Source: Ilumatobacteraceae bacterium (GTDB taxonomy: Bacteria; Actinomycetota; Acidimicrobiia; Acidimicrobiales; Ilumatobacteraceae). From it: 64,000 nucleotides of DNA. The DNA lies in the NCBI GenBank assembly GCA_025463305.1, contig JAOBWK010000056.1, positions 72,312 to 136,311 on the forward strand. Reading direction: 5' to 3'. This document shows, piece after piece, positions 58,731 to 64,000 of this stretch. The notes below the pieces were generated by a model. It saw only the letters and a program-made list of their open reading frames with translations. It searched no databases and had not been told where the DNA came from. Position 1 is the first letter of the stretch. Every line of letters starts with the position of its first letter. Position numbers and translations under genes: made by a program.

Positions 58731-60464
58731 TCAGTGGACGACGCGCACGAGTCGACCCGGACGTTCGCCGGTGTCGCGATCGTTGCGTCGGGTGACGACG
58801 CCACTGACGATCGTGGCCACGTAGCCCGTCGCGTCCTGCAGCACTCGCCGTCCACCGGCGGGCAGGTCGTCGACAGCACGCGGCACGTGCAACTGGAGCC
58901 CATCGAAGTCGATCACGTTGAGGTCGGCCTTCTTGCCGACCTCGATCGTGCCCCTGTCGGCGAGCCCGACGACGGCGGCTGTGCCGGCGCACTGCTTGCG
59001 GATGACCGTCTCGATCGGCAGGCGCTCGCCGCGGGAGCGGTCACGGGCCCAGTGGGTGAGCAGATAGGTCGGCATCGAGGCGTCGCAGATCATCTTGACG
59101 TGGGCGCCGCCGTCGGACAGGCCGATCACGGTGTCGGCATGGTCGATCATCGTGACGAGGTGGTCCTGCGAGCCCTGCGAGTAGTTGGTGAACGCTCCGA
59201 GGATGTACTGGCCGGTGGCGGGGTGGTCGTAGAGCACCTCCCACGGATCGGAGCCGGTGGCCGCAGCGATGCCGGCGATCGACTTGTCGGCGGTGGGCTC
59301 GTACTCGGGCGGATCCCCGAGCGGGAACATCAGACCGAACATGTACTGGGACCGTTCGGTCATCCCTTCGAACTGGCGGCGCGGATCGGGCGGGAGATCG
59401 GTCTCGGCGAGGATCGCCGCCTTGATCTCCGGCTTGCGCATCTCGACCAGCACGTCCTCGATCGGCATCGATTCCTCGAGCCGGCGCATCGTCGGTCTCC
59501 GCATCAGTCCGTGGTAGCTGGCGACGCCCAGCAACATCCCGCCCGGCCGCGCAGCGACCTGGGGCACCAACCGGGCTCCCGCGCCGTTGGCCTGCTCGAC
59601 CAGCGCGAGCTGCGCACGCCAGAGGTCCGGCGCGCCGGTGGACTGGATCATCAGGAAGGAGATCTCCACGCCGGTCGCCTTGGACACGTCCGACATCAGC
59701 TCGACCTCACCGAGGATCAGCGCCTCGTCGTCGCCGGTCTCGCCGGTGGGCACGACCTCGAACAACCCGCCACCACCATCGATCAAGGCCTGGGCGAGAC
59801 CGGACAGCTCGTCGAACGAAGCGAAGGTGCCGGGCACGAGCACACCGTCGAGCGTCTTGTGGTTGAGCGATCGAGAGGTCGAGAGCCCGACTGCGCCGGC
59901 AGCGACCGCGGCACGCACGTGCACTGCCATCGCCGCGATGTCCTCTGCCGTGGCGTCCTCGTTGCGCTCGCCACGATCACCCATCACGTAGAGGCGCAGC
60001 GGTGCGTGGGGCAAGAACGCAGCGATGTCCATCGAGTACTCCCGACGGCCGAGCGCGTCGAGGTACTCCGGGAAGGTCTCCCACTCCCACTGGATGCCTT
60101 CGTGGAGCGCGGTGCCGGGGATGTCCTCGACACCCTCCATCAGCTCGACGAGGCGCTGCTGCTCACCCGGCCGCACCGGGGCGAAGCCGACGCCGCAGTT
60201 GCCGGCGACGACCGTCGTGACGCCATGGCTCGCCGACGGGTCGAGCACGGGATCCCACGTCGCCTGTCCGTCGTAGTGGGTGTGGATGTCGACGAACCCC
60301 GGCGTCACGATCAGGCCGCGGGCATCGATCACCTCGGTCGCGTCACCGTCGACGTGCTCGGCGACAGCGACGATGATGCCGTCCTGCACCGCGACGTCGC
60401 CGATGAAGCGGGTCGCACCCGTTCCGTCGACGATGGTGCCCCCGATGATCTTCAGATCGAACAT
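58731..60464 (-). CDS. D-aminoacylase-like amidohydrolase
   Basis: A 577-aa metal-dependent hydrolase of the N-acyl-D-amino-acid deacylase group. It has '[19 protein letters not shown]' (HxH), '[12 protein letters not shown]' (the family's conserved Cys loop), 'HHxTD'-position '[16 protein letters not shown]' (metal Asp) and '[15 protein letters not shown]'. It may deacylate D-amino acids or open cyclic amides. ATG 60464 follows TACTGT (complement of 60471-60476) by 6 nt. A short-chain dehydrogenase gene lies 19 bp upstream on the same strand, so co-transcription and a private promoter are both possible. Confidence 0.85.
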   Translation of the reverse strand: MFDLKIIGGTIVDGTGATRFIGDVAVQDGIIVAVAEHVDGDATEVIDARGLIVTPGFVDIHTHYDGQATWDPVLDPSASHGVTTVVAGNCGVGFAPVRPGEQQRLVELMEGVEDIPGTALHEGIQWEWETFPEYLDALGRREYSMDIAAFLPHAPLRLYVMGDRGERNEDATAEDIAAMAVHVRAAVAAGAVGLSTSRSLNHKTLDGVLVPGTFASFDELSGLAQALIDGGGGLFEVVPTGETGDDEALILGEVELMSDVSKATGVEISFLMIQSTGAPDLWRAQLALVEQANGAGARLVPQVAARPGGMLLGVASYHGLMRRPTMRRLEESMPIEDVLVEMRKPEIKAAILAETDLPPDPRRQFEGMTERSQYMFGLMFPLGDPPEYEPTADKSIAGIAAATGSDPWEVLYDHPATGQYILGAFTNYSQGSQDHLVTMIDHADTVIGLSDGGAHVKMICDASMPTYLLTHWARDRSRGERLPIETVIRKQCAGTAAVVGLADRGTIEVGKKADLNVIDFDGLQLHVPRAVDDLPAGGRRVLQDATGYVATIVSGVVTRRNDRDTGERPGRLVRVVH

Positions 60465-60470
60465 GACCGA

Positions 60471-60476
60471 ACAGTA
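60471..60476 (-). promoter_or_regulatory. leaderless-type -10 box (TACTGT)
   Basis: It ends 6 nt before the ATG at 60464. It falls just before the end of the short-chain dehydrogenase gene upstream, so the amidohydrolase may have its own transcript. Confidence 0.45.
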
Positions 60477-60483
60477 CGACGCG

Positions 60484-61410
60484 CTAGACCTCGAACCGCT
60501 GTCCGACGAGGTCCTCGCTGATTGCCCACAGTCGCGACGCGCTCGCCCGGTCGAGCGCCCAGGGGTTCGGCGGGGCGAGCTGACAGTCGGCGTGGTAGAC
60601 GCCGCCGACGCCGTCGAGCTCTGGCGCAGTCGCTGCCCCCACGGTCGTCGCTGCGCCGGCGGGGATCGACTTGTAGGCGGGCAATCCGCCGGCCGGCGCC
60701 TGCTTGGCCCGATCGCGCAGGGCGCGCATGTCGTCGCGCGTCATGTACCGACCGAGTTCGGTCGCGATCATCCCGGGATGGACCGCGTACGACCGGATCC
60801 CCCGGTCGGCCAGCCGCGCGTCGAGCTCGACCGTGAACAGGATGTTCGCCGTCTTCGACTGGCCGTAGGCCTCGAACTTGTCGTACTCCCTGTGCCCGTA
60901 GTTGGGATCGTCCCAGATGATGTCCGACCCTTGATGGCCACCGGACGAGAGGTTGACGATCCGTGCCGGTGCAGCGGCCAGCAACGCCGGCATCAGCAGG
61001 TTGGTCAGCAAGAAGTGGCCGAGGTGGTTGGTGCCGAACTGGAGCTCGAAGCCGTCCGCTGTGTGGCCGAACGGGGTGTACATCACACCGGCGTTGTTGA
61101 CGAGCAGGCCGATCCGCGGATGGGCGCCGAGCGTGGCGCCGGCGAACTCACGGATGCTCGCCAGCGATGCCAGATCGAGCACCCCGAATTCCACTGACGC
61201 GTCAGGCAACTGTTCCCGGATCGTCGCGAGTGCCGCTTCGCCCTTGGCCGCGTCGCGCACGGCGAGCACCACGTGCGCGCCGACCGCGGCGAGCGCACGC
61301 GACGTCTCCAGGCCGAGGCCGGTCGAGGCACCGGTGACGACCGCCGTCACGTCATCGAGACGCACGCCTTCGAGCACCTCGTCGGTCGTGGTCAGCTCTC
61401 CGTAGCCCAT
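60484..61410 (-). CDS. SDR family oxidoreductase (retinol dehydrogenase-like)
   Basis: A 308-aa extended-length classical SDR with TGASTGLG, NNAGVM, 'NLSSGGHQ' (Ser) and 'YGQSKTANI' (YxxxK), resembling the light-dependent protochlorophyllide/retinol dehydrogenase subgroup common in actinobacteria. Probable substrate: a lipophilic alcohol or ketone. GGAAG lies 10 nt before ATG 61410. It is first of a possible two-gene unit with the amidohydrolase. Confidence 0.86.
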   Translation of the reverse strand: MGYGELTTTDEVLEGVRLDDVTAVVTGASTGLGLETSRALAAVGAHVVLAVRDAAKGEAALATIREQLPDASVEFGVLDLASLASIREFAGATLGAHPRIGLLVNNAGVMYTPFGHTADGFELQFGTNHLGHFLLTNLLMPALLAAAPARIVNLSSGGHQGSDIIWDDPNYGHREYDKFEAYGQSKTANILFTVELDARLADRGIRSYAVHPGMIATELGRYMTRDDMRALRDRAKQAPAGGLPAYKSIPAGAATTVGAATAPELDGVGGVYHADCQLAPPNPWALDRASASRLWAISEDLVGQRFEV

Positions 61411-61471
61411 CGCGGCAGTCTTCCATCGCCGACCCGGCAGCGCTGAGCCGGATGGCGTCAGCCGTCAGCCG

Positions 61472-62455
61472 TCAGACGTCTCCGTCTTCGACGACGTCGT
61501 CATGGCCGGGATCGACCGCACCGTCGCGCTCGTCGCGTTCGGCCCACTCGAGCAGCGTCGCGATCGAGAACACCGCATCGTCGATGCCGGCGTGAAGATC
61601 GCCGAGCGCGGCAAACCGGTCCGGCACGGTGCGGATCGTGAGCGCCGATGGATCGACGTCGGTGATCTCGTCCCAGGTGATCGGGGTCGACACACGGGCA
61701 TCGGGGAAGCCCCGCACCGAGTACGCCGCGGCCATCGTGTGGTCGCGCGCGTTCTGGTTGTAGTCGACGAACACGGCACGCGGGTCGCGGTCCTTGCGCC
61801 ACCACGTGGTGGTGACGTCGGCGGGTGAGCGACGCTCCACCTCGCGGGCGAACGCCAAGGCGGCGCGGCGGACGTCGTGGAACCCGTGGGTCGGCTCGAT
61901 GCGGACGTAGATGTGGATCCCGCGCCCACCCGACGTCTTCGGCCAGCCGACCGCACCGATCTCGTCGAGCACTTCATGGGCCACGCCCGCGACGCGGCGG
62001 ATCGTGTCGAACGAGCAGTCCGGCATGGGATCGAGGTCGATCCGCCACTCGTCGGGCTGTTCGGTGTCGGCGCGGCGCGAGTTCCAGGGGTGGAACTCCA
62101 CCGTCGACATCTGCACCGCCCAGACCACCTCGGCCAGCTCGGTCACGCACAGCTCGTCGGCGTGCTGGCCGTACCGGGGGAAGTGGAGGCGAACGGTGCC
62201 GAGCCACGGTGGTGCTCCCGCAGGAACCCGCTTCTGGTGGACCTTGTCGCCCTCGACACCCTTCGGGAACCGGTGCAGCATGCACGGCCGCTCGCGCAGC
62301 GCGTTGACGATGCCGGATCCGACGCTGAGGTAGTACTCGACGAGGTCGAGCTTGGTCGCCCCCAGAGCTGGGAAGTACACCCGGTCGGGGTTCGAGATCC
62401 GCACCGTGCGCTCACCGACGGTCACCTCGATCGCAGGTTGCTTGGGAGCGGCCAT
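61472..62455 (-). CDS. LigD-type polymerase domain protein (PolDom, archaeo-eukaryotic primase fold)
   Basis: A 327-aa stand-alone polymerase domain of LigD. It has 'RIDLDPMP' (catalytic Asp pair), 'SGGRGIHIYVRI' (nucleotide-binding Ser/His) and 'VFVDYNQNARDHTMAAAYSVR' (third Asp and family signature). It adds ribo- or deoxynucleotides at double-strand breaks in non-homologous end joining, or primes repair. There is no ligase or nuclease domain and no Ku gene in this window. ATG 62455 is chosen because TACGGT (complement of 62462-62467) lies 6 nt upstream; the open frame to 62596 is discarded. Confidence 0.88.
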   Translation of the reverse strand: MAAPKQPAIEVTVGERTVRISNPDRVYFPALGATKLDLVEYYLSVGSGIVNALRERPCMLHRFPKGVEGDKVHQKRVPAGAPPWLGTVRLHFPRYGQHADELCVTELAEVVWAVQMSTVEFHPWNSRRADTEQPDEWRIDLDPMPDCSFDTIRRVAGVAHEVLDEIGAVGWPKTSGGRGIHIYVRIEPTHGFHDVRRAALAFAREVERRSPADVTTTWWRKDRDPRAVFVDYNQNARDHTMAAAYSVRGFPDARVSTPITWDEITDVDPSALTIRTVPDRFAALGDLHAGIDDAVFSIATLLEWAERDERDGAVDPGHDDVVEDGDV

Positions 62456-62461
62456 GACGCG

Positions 62462-62467
62462 ACCGTA
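62462..62467 (-). promoter_or_regulatory. leaderless-type -10 box (TACGGT)
   Basis: It ends 6 nt before the ATG at 62455 and removes the 47-residue N-terminal extension suggested by the open frame. Confidence 0.5.
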
Positions 62468-62558
62468 CTGATCATCCCTGACTTTCGGTCGTACCGGCGC
62501 GAGAGTCCTGGCATCGATCGCCACTCTCCCGGTGGCGACCTCGGCGGAAGGAGCTGTC

Positions 62559-62738
62559 ATGAGCGGAGAAGAGTGGAGTGCGTTGATGCAGGGCATCGAT
62601 CACCAGGTCGCAGAAGTCGCAGCGCGCCCGCCGACAACAGAGTGCCCGGACCAGACCTCACTGCTCGACGCGTGGTCCGCGCCGGCGTTCGCTGATCTGC
62701 GCTCGATGGAACCGATCCGCGAGCTCAGCCTGCGCTGA
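62559..62738 (+). CDS. small hypothetical protein
   Basis: A 59-aa soluble acidic protein (MSGEEWSALMQGIDHQVAEV...). The strong GGAAGGAG 5 nt before ATG 62559 is the main evidence that it is real. It has one Cys (TTECPDQ) and no known family. It lies between the divergent LigD polymerase gene and a convergent unknown gene. Confidence 0.5.
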   Translation: MSGEEWSALMQGIDHQVAEVAARPPTTECPDQTSLLDAWSAPAFADLRSMEPIRELSLR

Positions 62739-62750
62739 CCGCGCGCACCC

Positions 62751-63872
62751 TCACGGCGCCATCGTCTGCGGCGTGTCGAAACCGGTCGGACGGTAGATGC
62801 CCATCAGCATGTTCTCGTGCATGCCGTAGCCGACTTCACCGGTGGACAGCTCGAAGCGCGACAGCGTCTCGTTGAGGATCGCGAACTGACGACGCACCTC
62901 GGGATCGCTGAGATCGTGGTGCACCCCTTCGACCTTGAGCGGACCCTGGTAGAAGCCGTGGCCCCAGTTGCCGTCGGGGATGTAGCCCGAACCGGCCGCC
63001 AGGTACAGCGTGCGCAGGGGTGTCGCCGTCACCACGATCGTCTCCGCTCCCGGCACCGGCACGGTGATCGTGGAGCCGGCGAGCTCACGTGTGCCGGAGA
63101 TGTAGGTGCTGTCGACCTCGGGCCGACCGAGGTGGTCGATCGGACGCTCGAGCTCGGTGTTCCAGACCCGCATCGACTCCTCGACGTGCCGGTTCCCATC
63201 CGCGTCGGCATCGATCTGGACCTTGAGCATGTGGTCGTCGAACTGCATCGGCAGCCAGTCGTGTCGGTAGCCGTGACCGTCGGTGCTCTGGCGGATCTTG
63301 ATGCCAGGGTGCTCGCGCTCGCCGACGGGACGCACACCCCACGAGCGGTCGCGCACGCCCTTCCAATGGTCCGGCGTGACGTCGAAGTGGCGACCGGCCA
63401 CGTTGAGGTGGCCCTCCCACGTGCCGACCTGCGCGTAGCGGGTCACGTCCTGCTCGACCCGGCCGTACTTGCGCGAGAACGTGCGCGGCTCTTCGAGCGC
63501 CTCGACTGTTCCGACGAACACGAGGTCGGCGTCGATGCCCCACTCGTTGGGCTCGACCGTGACGCGCAGGCGACGCAGGCCTTCGATGATCTCGACACCG
63601 ATCGGCCCGACGGTGGTGTCCATCCGGTCGACGCCGAGCTCGCGTGACGCCCTCACGGTGTGCTGCTCGGTGCCGATCGACACCGTGATGAACGCATCGG
63701 TGACGCCGAGGTTCGGGTACTGGCCCATCCCCATGATCACGAACAGCTCGTCGCTGCTCGAGTGCATGTTGAAGTAGTACCGGTCGTAGAAGTTGCGGTC
63801 GGAGGTGGCGACGTGGTCGAACGTCTCCGACGTCTGGTGGGTCAGGTACTCGTCGAATCGGCTCAGCGGCAT
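62751..63872 (-). CDS. conserved-looking hypothetical protein, possibly lipocalin-like
   Basis: A 373-aa soluble protein. It is rich in beta strands and aromatic residues: 'NFYDRYYFNMHSSSDELFVIMGMGQYPNL', 'VRDRSWGVRPVGERE' and 'GYGMHENMLMGIYRPTGFD'. This pattern resembles actinobacterial proteins I have seen annotated only as hypothetical, with a double lipocalin-like or hydroxysteroid-related fold as one possibility. No catalytic motif was identified. ATG 63872 is preferred over the frame start at 63917. It lies upstream of no obvious partner. Confidence 0.6.
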   Translation of the reverse strand: MPLSRFDEYLTHQTSETFDHVATSDRNFYDRYYFNMHSSSDELFVIMGMGQYPNLGVTDAFITVSIGTEQHTVRASRELGVDRMDTTVGPIGVEIIEGLRRLRVTVEPNEWGIDADLVFVGTVEALEEPRTFSRKYGRVEQDVTRYAQVGTWEGHLNVAGRHFDVTPDHWKGVRDRSWGVRPVGEREHPGIKIRQSTDGHGYRHDWLPMQFDDHMLKVQIDADADGNRHVEESMRVWNTELERPIDHLGRPEVDSTYISGTRELAGSTITVPVPGAETIVVTATPLRTLYLAAGSGYIPDGNWGHGFYQGPLKVEGVHHDLSDPEVRRQFAILNETLSRFELSTGEVGYGMHENMLMGIYRPTGFDTPQTMAP

Positions 63873-63962
63873 GTCGCATGGTCGCGAACCGGCCGCCCCT
63901 CCGGCGAGGCGGGCCACCAGTTGTTCACCTGCGGCAGGTGCTCACCGCCGGCCTCCGGCCGA

Positions 63963-64000
63963 TCAGCCCGTCGTGACACCGTTGTCGATGTTGACGATCG
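63963..64000 (-). CDS. C-terminal fragment of a truncated gene (SDR-like end)
   Basis: The last 38 bp read on the minus strand as IVNIDNGVTTG followed by a stop at 63963-63965. This resembles the C-terminal strand of short-chain dehydrogenases. The gene continues beyond the window, so identity is uncertain. Confidence 0.35.
   Translation of the reverse strand, partial: IVNIDNGVTTG

Noticed and set aside
1..64000. tRNA, rRNA, CRISPR arrays, insertion sequences, prophage or integrase genes
   Set aside because: I looked for cloverleaf arms, regular spaced repeats and transposase motifs and saw none. Base composition appears uniform.

Overview
This window is GC-rich, densely coded actinobacterial chromosome. 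Three secreted proteins carry a roughly 120-140 residue repeat built around 'DTR' and 'DVxGYF' signatures. I associate this repeat with Acidimicrobiia such as Ilumatobacter relatives; that placement is inference from memory, not from a search. There are no rRNA or tRNA genes, CRISPR arrays, insertion sequences or phage genes that I can recognise. Long open frames antisense to real genes are products of base composition and are left out. Many genes have a TANNNT -10 box only 6-8 nt before the start codon, which suggests leaderless transcription and was used to choose several starts.

Layout. 0-3.3 kb: a short-chain dehydrogenase facing an IclR regulator, and small hypothetical or membrane proteins. 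3.3-5.7 kb: sulfite/nitrite reductase overlapping a DUF4202 gene. 5.8-15.2 kb: secreted M15 peptidase with repeats, a PepSY membrane protein and lipoprotein behind a possible iron-regulated promoter, SelO, and a large M4 thermolysin-like protease with repeats. 15.3-23.1 kb: DinB-like protein, a flippase-like membrane protein, a RodZ-like membrane protein, two diguanylate cyclases and an adenine/adenosine deaminase. 23.1-29.6 kb: a TetR regulator and PPOX protein sharing a palindromic operator, a hydrolase, a repeat-only secreted protein, an NtaA-type monooxygenase and a third diguanylate cyclase.

29.7-33.7 kb: a tightly overlapping operon for organosulfur acquisition (lipoprotein, permease, ATPase, TauD/AtsK-type dioxygenase). 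33.9-40.8 kb: a sorbosone-dehydrogenase-like lipoprotein, a histidine kinase/response regulator pair, a small secreted protein and a MoxR/DUF58/VWA operon. 40.9-48.3 kb: purine phosphoribosyltransferase plus amidohydrolase, a hydrolase, PhyH dioxygenase, threonine-aldolase-like lyase, a short-chain dehydrogenase and two VOC proteins. 48.3-48.6 kb: an intergenic minus-strand element with an extended Shine-Dalgarno sequence, a 14-codon ORF and a UUCG-capped terminator. 48.7-56 kb: NlpC/P60 hydrolase, cytochrome P450, a secreted HEVNEA-motif protein, MarR with a DHA2 efflux pump, and a cysteine-free bL36. 56-64 kb: a PF10118-like protein, a zinc-metallopeptidase lipoprotein with an internal degenerate duplicate, a D-aminoacylase-like amidohydrolase, a short-chain dehydrogenase, a stand-alone LigD-type polymerase domain, small and unknown proteins, and a truncated gene at the edge.

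Themes: cell-envelope and secreted hydrolases, cyclic-di-GMP synthesis, sulfur assimilation, purine salvage, and many single-gene oxidoreductases typical of a catabolically versatile soil or aquatic actinobacterium. No single complete, obviously novel multi-gene system stands out. The best candidates for something undescribed are the intergenic RNA/small ORF near 48.5 kb, the leaderless promoter pattern, the RodZ-like protein with helical repeats, and the peptidase pseudo-duplicate.
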